Shown here piece by piece: positions 25,380 through 33,948 of a stretch of DNA of 44,134 bases (position 1 is its first letter; each line of letters starts with the position of its first letter). A model generated the notes under the pieces. The model searched no databases and had not been told where the DNA came from. It was given only the letters and a program-made list of their open reading frames with translations. A program made the position numbers and the translations under genes. This stretch comes from Bacteroidales bacterium (GTDB lineage Bacteria > Bacteroidota > Bacteroidia > Bacteroidales > UBA7960): positions 1 to 44,134 of the forward strand of contig SLKR01000110.1 of NCBI GenBank assembly GCA_007134525.1, read 5' to 3'.

Positions 25380-28300
25380 CAGTTATAACTGTTTCTTCCT
25401 CCTTCCTTATGAAGATTTCCCTGAAACTGTCGAAGGTTTGCCTGAAAATAAGTGAGACCCCACTCTCAATTAACTCACCGTCAAATACATCCTGGAATCT
25501 TCTTTCCCTGTAGCCCCTTATGGTATATCTTCCTGACGGATCTAGCAGGTATTCTACAGAAAAATCGCCTGCGATGTCAGAAGGGTCGAGCTGTCTGCGT
25601 GTTTCATCCTCAAGCTCGAAATGTCCGCCGGCTGTTATCCTTAGCCGCTGATCCATAAAGTCGCGCGAGACCTCCATCTGCAATTCGGTACGACCTACCA
25701 CCTGCCCTTCCTCAATGCCTTCATACGATTCCAGTTCAAAGTTTATATCAACCCCCCTGATATACTTGCCGGAAAGCCTGTTAAGCTGCTGCGACAATAT
25801 CCTGCTGGCACTTGTACGGGCCGTTGAAGACAGTCCCGGACCTGAAGTAACCGCTGATATTGGGTCGTCCTGGATGAAATTGCCGAGTATAAGCAGTGCA
25901 AATACCTGTTTATTTAGTTCTGACTCATTCTGGCCCAGCTCATTTACCCTGGCTTCGAGCCTTCCCTCCATAGCCCCCCTGTGTTCGGGCGGTAATGATA
26001 TGTTAAAACTGATATCTGGGCTCATCAGCTCCCCCCTCATATATAAAAAGACATCAAAGGGATAGATCTGCCTGAAAGCTACTTCCTGATGAGTTGCAGC
26101 ACCCGAGTGAGATGTCATTAGTTCACGCGGTGATGTGCGTATCGTATACTTTGCAGTTATATCCATGCGCGCATCCATCGGATCACCGGTCCATACTATA
26201 TTGCTTCCGCTCTCTATACTGAAGTTTCTTCTTACCACATCATAGAAGGTCATCTGATATGCTCCCTGGCTTATTTCATAGCGTCCTGCAAGGCTTATAC
26301 GGCCACCGGGATCCAGACCGAAGCTCAATAAACCCCCTCCCCTTAACTCAAGCTGGTCACCTGCAACCTGATCAATTATTACAACCACCTCGGTCTGGGG
26401 ATCCAGTTCGAAGTTCAGGCTTACATCCAGATTTTCAAAACCTGTGGTCATAAGCACAGGATCAGCGGGCCTGGATACCAGGTCAGGAAACAGATCTTCA
26501 TGAACTGCAATAAACTCCACCACACCCTCATCACCAATAGTTTCAGGTACAGACTGAGGTGGAATCACTGAAAGCCTCGAACCCTGATTCAGTTTCATGC
26601 TCCCCTCAATAACCGGCCTTGACAAATCCCCGGCAATGCCAATATCGGTATCTATAAGCAGGCGGCCGTAAAACATTTCATTCTGCCCCTGCCCGATGTC
26701 CATTAAGAGGAAATTTCCGGAGGTGAGCCTCAGGTCAAAGCCTATACTTTCAATACCCGTAGTGGATAGCTGACCGTCTAGCGATGCTGTTCTGCCGCTT
26801 CTGTCAAGGAGAGTGAAGTTATCGAAACCTATACGGTTGCCATCAAAAACAATACTCTCCTCAACTATTGTGTATGAAGTGCTCAGAAAGGGTATGCGGA
26901 AGCCAACTGAAGCAAAGTCTATACGGCCGTCTATTTCCGGGTTCCCGGGATTGCCGCTGACCCTTAAGTTGCCTGAAACATCGCCCTGAAGTTCCGTAAT
27001 ATCATCAGAGGTAATGGCCTCAAGGGTTGAAAGCTCAAGTCTGGCAAGACTTAACTCAACGTCCATAAGGGGAGTTTCAGTATCCTGGCGGTAAAAGCCT
27101 TCGAGCGAGACCCTGTTGCCGTAACCACTTATGCCGGCAATTACAGAGTAAATACCCGGAGCAGAACTCGTTAAATGCAAATCTATATCCCCTATGGTGT
27201 CACCCTTGTATGACAAGTGTTTAGCAGCTACATCAGCCTCAAATGAAAGATCACCGGAAATACCGGATGCAACAACGGATGCGTCAAAAACTCCTCCTAT
27301 ATATTGTGTTCCGCCCCACAGATCAAACTGTCCCAAATCGATCCCATCAAAGTGAAGTTCAAGAGGAGAGTCCATAACTGATGGATCACTGCTGAAAAAG
27401 TCTATCTGCTTACCCTCTGAGGATAATATAAAATCCCCGGCTGTAATGCCGCCGTTTGCAAGCCTGATGTAGTTGCCGGAAGAAACACCCCACTCCTGCC
27501 TGTTTACAGTTATTATATCATCAAGGCTAATGCGTGTGTATCCATCCTGAAAACTGGTAATACCAGCGATATCCAGCCATTGTATTCCATCCCCATCATC
27601 AAAAGAGATCCCAAACGCAGCCTCACTGTCGCTTATCACTGCATTAAGCAATATATTGCTGAGAGCAAGCTGATCGCTGCCAAGAGCCGGAAGATGCAGT
27701 GAAAGCTCCATCTGCCCGGGATCAGATTCAGCATTTATGCTTATATTCTGAAAATGCCAGCCTGCAATTGAAATATCTGGAATTGTTGCATCGGCCGAAA
27801 GAATTCCGGTTCGGCTGTCGAAGCCAGCATTCAGGGAAAGAGGTTCAAAGCTGTCTATAGCGGGAATAAGTAATTCGGTAAAATATGGGGAGGGGAATAC
27901 ATTCAGTTTGAGGTCAAACATGGGGGCTTCCGTATAGGCTGGAAGCAAGGTATCTGGTTCGAGATATTCCGAAAAGTAGGCAGAAAGCACATCAGGCAAA
28001 GATACAGGCGATATATTGCCCCTGTATTCCCCGCGGACTATCGGGGATATAATCTCCATCAGGAATGAGCCATTCTGCCTGGATGATAATACTAGCAGGG
28101 AATCGAGTGTAAACACCTCCCTGTCAAGCAATAAATGAGTAGGGCCAGCAAATAATCTCCCTTCCGGAAAGTCATTTTCACCCAGCCTTCCAGATCCTCT
28201 AAGCAAAGTCTGTACCGCTATGAGTTCATCCGAGAATCCGAGCTCCAGCGCATTCAGGTGGTCAAGTTCCCATATGATATCAAATTTGGGGTAATCCTGG

Positions 28301-30201
28301 CTGAAATCAATGGTGTTTTCTGCCACCAGCTTAAGGTTATCATCATCATACCGTATGGCGGCCTCAGTAACCCCTTTACTTCCCACGGCCGATAAAAACA
28401 GGTTTCTGTAATTATAATTGTTAAAAAATACCGAATCAACAACCAGGTCAAGATCAAATTCCATACTTGCCGGGTCAAACCCAACACCACTTGATTCAGC
28501 AGACAGGGAAAGATCCTGTATCAGAGTGTCAAGGCCTATAAGCGACAGGGGGTGGCTTCCTTGCAGCTTCAGTCCGGCTGACCAATCAGGCACACCTGTG
28601 CCGGGATCCCTGTAGTTGAAAGCCACCTCCAAATGGGCAGCATCCATATCAAGTAAAGCCCCTGCCTCAAAATTATCAAGGCTTCCGAACCAGGAGGCCT
28701 TCAGGTCAATACTATCAGGCAGGTCAGTAAATTCGTCATACGGGCCTCCGGGAATATATGGAATTATTGATCCGGGATGTCCGTATAGCCTTATGTCAGG
28801 AAGGCGGAGGAGTAGACCGGCAGCATCTGGAAGGCCTTTCACCTCAGCCTTATCAAGAGTAAACGTGAAACGGTCCGGTACCTCCAAATAGAAGGTCTCC
28901 ATTGCAATATCGCCAATAACACCTTCAGCCCTGGCAACCAGGTTTATTGACGGAGCCAGGTTGTCGGGAAAAATCATTTCCAGTTCTGGCACAAGAAGCA
29001 TCAGGTCCCTTCCGAGAACAGCCCTGCTGATATCTGCACTTACAGCATATTGAGGTGAGAACATTGGCCCCGCAGGATCAAGCAGTGGTATCGAAGTGGA
29101 GAAATCTCCGGCCAAAAAGCTTTCTGATGTTTCAAGCAGCAACCCTTCGACCCTGGTGGTACTCCCGGTCTGAATAACTGCCGAAAGATTCTTTAGTTCA
29201 ATACCCCCCATTTGTTTGCCGCTTAAACCCGACATAATAAATGACAGTGAATCAGGTGAAGCAAAGACCTCCCCGATGTCCATTGATATTCCTGCAAGCT
29301 CCATTTCACCGAAACTAACCACTGCCTCACTGGCACGTATATATTCCAATGCAAGAGTCATGGACTCCAGGTCCATATATCGCGGCATTATATCCAGATT
29401 ACCCAGGTAAGTATCTGCGACAACTCCATCTTCATCGCCATAATAAAAGGACACGTTATCAATACGCAATCTCTCCAGGCCAATTTTGGGCATCTCTGCC
29501 TCCTTTTCATCCGGAGGCGGAGATTCACGACTGCCTTCAACCATTACCAGACTCACACGGCCATTGGCAATAATAGTACTTCCGAGCGAAAAGGTGTTCT
29601 TTTCAAGCAGCAGTTCATCTGCAGACGTTGACAGCAGTCCCAGACGGACATCAAGCTCCATACCGCTGATATGATCGCTGAAGAGCACAGCGGCATCCCT
29701 AAATTCCAGCTTGCCAATATCAAAGCTCCATGCAGTACCAGTACCGCCGGGTTCATTATTCTCATCTGTACCGGTCTGCAGGGAGTTCAGGAACAAATCC
29801 AGGTTAAACAGGGAATCGGGCTCTTGCCTTACCATCCTGAAGGTGGCATCTCCAATATTTATTCTTGCAGCCCTGATATTATTTCTGGCAAGCGCCAGTA
29901 AGCGGATATTAATATCAATACTGCCGGCATACAACAGTGTATCTCCCCTGTGATCCTCTACATACAATCCGTCCATACTGAATTTTGCAGGAATACCGAT
30001 TGCAAGTCGCTCTATGCTTATAGTTGTCCCGGTGCGGGAGGCAAGGTGCCGGGTGAGGTGTCCGGCAAGCCAGGTCTGTACACCGGAGAACTGCACAAGG
30101 ACAAGAAGTATGAACAGCAGGGCAAACAAACCAATCAGAACCCCTGAAAGGTATTTCAGCAGCATCCGCAACAAACTCTTTCTTTTTTTCGTCTTTGCCA
30201 T
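25372..30201 (-). CDS. tamB: Translocation and assembly module protein TamB
   Basis: A very large (1609-residue) AsmA-like bridge protein. One N-terminal membrane helix (about 14-38) anchors it in the inner membrane; the rest is long runs of beta-strand with alternating hydrophobic residues, as in the beta-taco groove that spans the periplasm in TamB and its relatives. The last 400 residues carry the conserved TamB domain (formerly DUF490), including FYGRLLIDTDIGIAGDLSRP, then ELRGGGLLSFGLDP, then YEISQGAYQMTF, and the C-terminal EYLLDPSGRYTIRGYRER. It is followed by tamL with an 8 bp overlap. A rho-independent terminator lies 17 bp upstream of its ATG, and I see no good promoter between the two. 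Confidence 0.93.
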   Translation of the reverse strand: MAKTKKRKSLLRMLLKYLSGVLIGLFALLFILLVLVQFSGVQTWLAGHLTRHLASRTGTTISIERLAIGIPAKFSMDGLYVEDHRGDTLLYAGSIDINIRLLALARNNIRAARINIGDATFRMVRQEPDSLFNLDLFLNSLQTGTDENNEPGGTGTAWSFDIGKLEFRDAAVLFSDHISGMELDVRLGLLSTSADELLLEKNTFSLGSTIIANGRVSLVMVEGSRESPPPDEKEAEMPKIGLERLRIDNVSFYYGDEDGVVADTYLGNLDIMPRYMDLESMTLALEYIRASEAVVSFGEMELAGISMDIGEVFASPDSLSFIMSGLSGKQMGGIELKNLSAVIQTGSTTRVEGLLLETSESFLAGDFSTSIPLLDPAGPMFSPQYAVSADISRAVLGRDLMLLVPELEMIFPDNLAPSINLVARAEGVIGDIAMETFYLEVPDRFTFTLDKAEVKGLPDAAGLLLRLPDIRLYGHPGSIIPYIPGGPYDEFTDLPDSIDLKASWFGSLDNFEAGALLDMDAAHLEVAFNYRDPGTGVPDWSAGLKLQGSHPLSLIGLDTLIQDLSLSAESSGVGFDPASMEFDLDLVVDSVFFNNYNYRNLFLSAVGSKGVTEAAIRYDDDNLKLVAENTIDFSQDYPKFDIIWELDHLNALELGFSDELIAVQTLLRGSGRLGENDFPEGRLFAGPTHLLLDREVFTLDSLLVLSSRQNGSFLMEIISPIVRGEYRGNISPVSLPDVLSAYFSEYLEPDTLLPAYTEAPMFDLKLNVFPSPYFTELLIPAIDSFEPLSLNAGFDSRTGILSADATIPDISIAGWHFQNISINAESDPGQMELSLHLPALGSDQLALSNILLNAVISDSEAAFGISFDDGDGIQWLDIAGITSFQDGYTRISLDDIITVNRQEWGVSSGNYIRLANGGITAGDFILSSEGKQIDFFSSDPSVMDSPLELHFDGIDLGQFDLWGGTQYIGGVFDASVVASGISGDLSFEADVAAKHLSYKGDTIGDIDLHLTSSAPGIYSVIAGISGYGNRVSLEGFYRQDTETPLMDVELSLARLELSTLEAITSDDITELQGDVSGNLRVSGNPGNPEIDGRIDFASVGFRIPFLSTSYTIVEESIVFDGNRIGFDNFTLLDRSGRTASLDGQLSTTGIESIGFDLRLTSGNFLLMDIGQGQNEMFYGRLLIDTDIGIAGDLSRPVIEGSMKLNQGSRLSVIPPQSVPETIGDEGVVEFIAVHEDLFPDLVSRPADPVLMTTGFENLDVSLNFELDPQTEVVVIIDQVAGDQLELRGGGLLSFGLDPGGRISLAGRYEISQGAYQMTFYDVVRRNFSIESGSNIVWTGDPMDARMDITAKYTIRTSPRELMTSHSGAATHQEVAFRQIYPFDVFLYMRGELMSPDISFNISLPPEHRGAMEGRLEARVNELGQNESELNKQVFALLILGNFIQDDPISAVTSGPGLSSTARTSASRILSQQLNRLSGKYIRGVDINFELESYEGIEEGQVVGRTELQMEVSRDFMDQRLRITAGGHFELEDETRRQLDPSDIAGDFSVEYLLDPSGRYTIRGYRERRFQDVFDGELIESGVSLIFRQTFDSFREIFIRKEEETVITDE

Positions 30202-30217
30202 TACTGATTAAAAATAC

Positions 30218-30252
30218 AAAAAAAAGCCGGACCCGTAAGCCGGCTTTTTTTT
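30218..30252 (-). terminator. Rho-independent terminator after ferritin
   Basis: A run of eight A, stem GCCGG, 9-base loop, stem CCGGC, and a run of eight T. With the A/T pairing the stem can extend to 13 bp. It is symmetric enough to work in both directions, but the only transcript reaching it is from ferritin on the minus strand, whose stop codon is 31 bp away. It stands between ferritin and tamB. Confidence 0.85.
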
Positions 30253-30283
30253 GCTTCCCTTTGTAGTTGCTGCTTTTGAGGGT

Positions 30284-30775
30284 TTAATCTTGTCCCCTCA
30301 TTGACATTATATCCCTGTCGAATACATAAAGCCCCTGTTTGCCAAGAAGCTCAAGCTTATCGAGTATTCCCTGAACTGAATCCTCTTCCTCCCTCTGTTC
30401 CGCAACAAACCACTGTATCCAGTTATTTGTAGCATAATCCTTCTCCTTCAGCGACAATTCCACAATATCATTTATTGCGCCTGAGACCATTTTCTCATGC
30501 TCGAGCGCTGCCTCAAAGGCTTCCTTTATCCCCGGAAACTCTGCCGGAGGTTGATCAACCCTTGGTACTACGGCATGTCCGCCCCTTTCATTGATATATC
30601 TGACAAACTTCAGCATATGTTCACGTTCCTCTTCCGATTGCGCGTAAAACCAGGCAGAAACACCATCAAATCCCTGGTCTTCTGCCCATGAAGCCATAGA
30701 GAGATAAAGATGTGAGGCATAGACCTCCTTGGCAACCTGATCATTCAGGATATTCAACATTTTTTTCGATAACAT
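30284..30775 (-). CDS. ftnA: Non-heme ferritin (FtnA type)
   Basis: Iron-storage protein of 163 residues that forms 24-subunit cages and oxidises Fe(II) to a ferric mineral. The ferroxidase residues fall at the same numbers as in E. coli FtnA: Glu17, Glu50, His53, Glu94, Glu126 or Gln127, and Glu130. The heme-binding methionine context of bacterioferritin is not evident, so it is a ferritin and not a Bfr. The gene is flanked by a terminator downstream and is divergent from a BFD-type [2Fe-2S] gene 99 bp away. A possible promoter is TTTG (30884-30881), 21 bp, then TTAATTTG (30859-30852), one mismatch from consensus; this would give a leader near 70 nt and overlap the start of the BFD gene. Confidence 0.95.
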   Translation of the reverse strand: MLSKKMLNILNDQVAKEVYASHLYLSMASWAEDQGFDGVSAWFYAQSEEEREHMLKFVRYINERGGHAVVPRVDQPPAEFPGIKEAFEAALEHEKMVSGAINDIVELSLKEKDYATNNWIQWFVAEQREEEDSVQGILDKLELLGKQGLYVFDRDIMSMRGQD

Positions 30776-30851
30776 AATTTTTGTGTATTTTTAGGTTTAT
30801 ACTTCCAAAAGCAATAACACTTGGGAACTGCTTTTGTTTAGCAGAAAATTC

Positions 30852-30884
30852 CAAATTAAAACCGATTTAGCCATATGAGCCAAA
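30852..30884 (-). promoter_or_regulatory. Possible ferritin promoter
   Basis: Minus strand: TTTG (30884-30881), 21 bp spacer, TTAATTTG (30859-30852), which has one mismatch to TAnnTTTG. It overlaps the start of the divergent BFD gene, so expression of the two may interfere. I see no Fur box that I could defend. Confidence 0.3.
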
Positions 30885-31069
30885 AAGATGAAACTATCTG
30901 CACCTGCAATGATGTCAGCAGGCAAAAAGTAGAGAATGCCATAAGTGAGAAAGGATTGAAAACCATTGAAGAGGTAGGCGACCATACAGATGCCGGTACC
31001 ATGTGCGGTGGATGTGTTGACGAAATTTACCTGCTGCTTGAGAAAATAAACGGCAAGGTGGAGCTTTGA
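30875..31069 (+). CDS. BFD-like [2Fe-2S]-binding protein
   Basis: A 64-residue protein that is a single BFD domain. The cluster ligands are Cys9-x-Cys11 and Cys44-x2-Cys47, the spacing known from bacterioferritin-associated ferredoxin and from the BFD domains of nitrite reductase and NifU-like proteins. In the known case Bfd donates electrons to bacterioferritin to release stored iron. Divergent placement against a ferritin gene supports a similar role in iron mobilisation, but with an FtnA-type partner this remains inference. The next gene starts 49 bp downstream on the same strand. Confidence 0.85.
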   Translation: MSQKDETICTCNDVSRQKVENAISEKGLKTIEEVGDHTDAGTMCGGCVDEIYLLLEKINGKVEL

Positions 31070-31118
31070 TACCCTTATCTTTCATATATTTAACCCTGTA
31101 AAACCAAGTAAAAGCAAT

Positions 31119-33011
31119 ATGAAATCAGTCTTCCCGAATTTTTCGCGCTGCCTTCTGCTTGCAGGCATATTTCTTTTTATGTCCTTACGGGCATTTTCGC
31201 TTGACAGCAAGGAAGAACTTGCTGCCTACATGGACGGGCTGATACATTCACACATGAAGGAGTACAGGGCTGCAAGCGGGGTTGCGGTCATAATCCGCGA
31301 CGACGAGCTCATATTCCGCAAGGCCTACGGATATGAACACCTGGCTTCTGCCAAACCCGCTGATGCCGGCTCAACACTCTACAGGCTCGGATCGGTATCG
31401 AAACTATTTACCTGGATTGCTGTTCTCCAACAGGTTGAAAGGGGGCACCTTGACCTGGATGCAGATATAAATGTTTACCTGCAGGAATTTTCAATACCAG
31501 AAACATTTGATGAACCGGTTACACTGCGCAGCCTGATGTCTCACACTCCTGGGTTTGAAGATATCCTGCTTAAAATATTTATCAGGGAGGGGGAATCCTC
31601 GCCAACCCTTGAGGAGATCTTTAGAAAACAAATGCCCAGAAGGGTAAGGCCACCGATGAAGGAGGCATCCTACAGCAATCATGGCACCGGCCTGGCTCAA
31701 TATATCGTTGAAGTTGTAAGCGGTAAAAGATTCGAGACCTATGTTGAAGAGAACATACTGTCTCCCCTGGGCATGAATCACACAACTTTCCGCCAGCCCC
31801 TGCCAGGCCACCTGAAAGGAAGTATGGCCACCGGTTATTCCTACCAGGACGGGGTGTTCAGGGAGAAAGGATTTGAAGTCGTACCCATGACGGGAGCCGG
31901 CGGGGCATCTGCAACAGCCGATGATATGGCGATTTTCTTAAGGGCGCTGCTGAACCACACGGCACATGATACCATAAGTCTTCTGGATTCGGCAAGCTTT
32001 GCGATAATGAGAGAGCCTGCAATCCAGCATGCGAATTTTATGAACCCTGCACTGCACGGGTTTATTGACATGAGCCCAGCCCATGTAAGGATAATCGGGC
32101 ACGGGGGAAACACATTTTTGTTTCACTCAATGCTGGCGCTTTTCCCTGAGCATAATACAGGCATATTCATGTCTTTCAGCGGTGAGCAGGCAGCACCAAT
32201 ATGCAATCTGATACTTCAGCACATTGTAAAAATGTACTTCCCGGCAAGCCAGACGGATACAACTTTAACTAAACTCGAAGATGATTACCTGAGAGGCTTT
32301 GCAGGCACATATATTCCCAATCGCAGGCCACATTCCGACATACTGAAGATTATCGGACTTATAAGCGCAGTTGAGATCAGCGTTGAAGGTGAAAAGCTCC
32401 GCTTTACCGATCCCTACGGCGAAGTCCACATTATGCAGGCTGCAGACAGTACGACATTCCATGTTGAAGACAAGAACATATATGCCGGGTTTGAAAGAGC
32501 CCCGGGAGAGAAGGCGGAAAAGTTCTATATCAGTGATTTTCCAATAATAGCATGGGAGAGGGCTACAGGCCTATACAATATCAACCTCCATGTTCTGATC
32601 TTTCTTGCTACCCTGGCTGTGTCGCTGTATATACTCTTAGTATGGCCCTGGCTCTATTTTGCAAGAAAGAGATATGATAAAAAGAACAGGATGCGCAACA
32701 CGCTGCCTTTATTTCCTAAGGCCGCTGCATGGATGGCATCACTCTTGATATTCCTGTTCTATATTGTCCTGCTGCTCTCAACTGAAGGTAACGAAATAGT
32801 TTTTGGCATCCCTTCATCAATAAGGGCGGGGTTGATACTACCCCTGGCAGCAATCCCGTTTGTGCTTTTGATGGTGGTAAACAACATATATATATGGAAT
32901 ACACCCAATCTAAAGAGGCTCAGCAGGATATTTTACCTGATGGCAACAATTGTTCTGATATGCGGCATCCTGCAGTTACACTTTTTTAACTTACTGGGGT
33001 GGAGGTTTTAA
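31119..33011 (+). CDS. Class C beta-lactamase-like serine hydrolase with C-terminal membrane domain
   Basis: A 630-residue exported penicillin-binding-protein-fold hydrolase. A signal peptide (about 1-27) precedes the catalytic domain: Ser92-Val-Ser-Lys95 (SxxK), Tyr185-Ser-Asn187 (YxN), and His328-Gly-Gly330 in the KTG position. The HGG form is common in the esterase/DD-peptidase-like members of this family. After a beta-rich linker (about 395-490), four hydrophobic segments follow at about 507-530, 550-570, 577-597 and 610-628, so the enzyme should be anchored with its active site in the periplasm. This family ranges from D-amino-acid peptidases to esterases; resistance to beta-lactams should not be assumed. 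A lipoprotein gene follows after 14 bp. Confidence 0.9.
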   Translation: MKSVFPNFSRCLLLAGIFLFMSLRAFSLDSKEELAAYMDGLIHSHMKEYRAASGVAVIIRDDELIFRKAYGYEHLASAKPADAGSTLYRLGSVSKLFTWIAVLQQVERGHLDLDADINVYLQEFSIPETFDEPVTLRSLMSHTPGFEDILLKIFIREGESSPTLEEIFRKQMPRRVRPPMKEASYSNHGTGLAQYIVEVVSGKRFETYVEENILSPLGMNHTTFRQPLPGHLKGSMATGYSYQDGVFREKGFEVVPMTGAGGASATADDMAIFLRALLNHTAHDTISLLDSASFAIMREPAIQHANFMNPALHGFIDMSPAHVRIIGHGGNTFLFHSMLALFPEHNTGIFMSFSGEQAAPICNLILQHIVKMYFPASQTDTTLTKLEDDYLRGFAGTYIPNRRPHSDILKIIGLISAVEISVEGEKLRFTDPYGEVHIMQAADSTTFHVEDKNIYAGFERAPGEKAEKFYISDFPIIAWERATGLYNINLHVLIFLATLAVSLYILLVWPWLYFARKRYDKKNRMRNTLPLFPKAAAWMASLLIFLFYIVLLLSTEGNEIVFGIPSSIRAGLILPLAAIPFVLLMVVNNIYIWNTPNLKRLSRIFYLMATIVLICGILQLHFFNLLGWRF

Positions 33012-33025
33012 ACACAGATTTTGCA

Positions 33026-33679
33026 ATGAACAGGATTTACAACAGCCTGCTGATAGTATTGCTGCTTTTACAGTGCCTTTACATTCCCTCATGCAAGCAG
33101 GAAAAGGAAACCAACGACTGGCCATCAGAAAGGCTTCAGAACTGGCTGGATTATTATGATCTTTCAATGGAAGACTTTGACGAAAAGGACCGTTTCGACA
33201 GGGCCTACCGGGTCATTTACGAGTTCAGCCTGTCGGAAGATGATATGTATGCCCCCCTTTATATATATTCCGAAGACTCTTCCAGGGCGATTGATATAGA
33301 CAGTTACCATCTGGTGCTTGAGAGAACAGATAAAGGAGAACTTTTCTCCCCGGGCAGGGAGGCTGATATGGAGGCTGCACTCATAGACCTGAATAAAGGG
33401 GTGAGAAAGAGGCTGCTGTTCTGTGGCCCGTCATGTGTATTCGAGGAGGCTGGCTTTCATCCCGGGGGACATGTCTTTGTAGCCGGTTTTGCAGAGAGTG
33501 AAACAGCTTACTATCCTGTTATATGGTATATTGATGAAGATAACGGTTATATAGTGATTGAGAGAGCCTCAGAAAGAGATCTCCCGGCAGCAAAGATCAG
33601 ATATATACCTGACAGGCGCCTGAGCGGGGTTATCTTCTGGCACCAGCCCGAAGGACTGCATCTGGATGTTCCCCTGTAA
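33026..33679 (+). CDS. Lipoprotein of unknown function
   Basis: I do not recognise this 217-residue protein. It has a hydrophobic N-terminus and a lipobox ending IPSC at about residue 23, followed by a charged linker (KQEKETND), so it should be a lipoprotein. The mature part is acidic and rich in Tyr and Asp, with no visible motif. The ATG was preferred over an upstream in-frame GTG that overlaps the previous gene. It lies 14 bp after the serine hydrolase and probably shares its transcript. Confidence 0.75.
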   Translation: MNRIYNSLLIVLLLLQCLYIPSCKQEKETNDWPSERLQNWLDYYDLSMEDFDEKDRFDRAYRVIYEFSLSEDDMYAPLYIYSEDSSRAIDIDSYHLVLERTDKGELFSPGREADMEAALIDLNKGVRKRLLFCGPSCVFEEAGFHPGGHVFVAGFAESETAYYPVIWYIDEDNGYIVIERASERDLPAAKIRYIPDRRLSGVIFWHQPEGLHLDVPL

Positions 33680-33948
33680 TTTTAATTGCATATCCTTTTC
33701 TCAGATACCCGGACACCTCAGTATCCTGTTGCGGAACCTTTGCCTGGAAGTATAGAAGTCGAAGGCAGTGCTTAACTCATGGGAGGGGTCGACGCATCTT
33801 TCAGCAGCTTATGGCATCAGGTGAGGCAATACCGGTCTTTTCAAATATAGTTAAAATTATCCGGGTTTCAGCAGCCAAAACTGAGCTTTTTATTATCTTC
33901 GCCCCGGATTTTAAATTATAAAAACGGCATTGCTTTAATTCTCTGTTA
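33680..33948 (+). other. Intergenic stretch of 269 bp, no gene seen
   Basis: No convincing open reading frame, repeat or terminator. The right end is AT-rich. Only a degraded -7 match (TATCTTCG, 33894-33901) with poor -33 spacing was seen, so the promoter of the following gene is not resolved. Confidence 0.5.

Noticed and set aside
25452-30211. Many short plus-strand frames opposite tamB
   Set aside because: They have random-like compositions and no start signals; the 1609-residue TamB frame explains the region.
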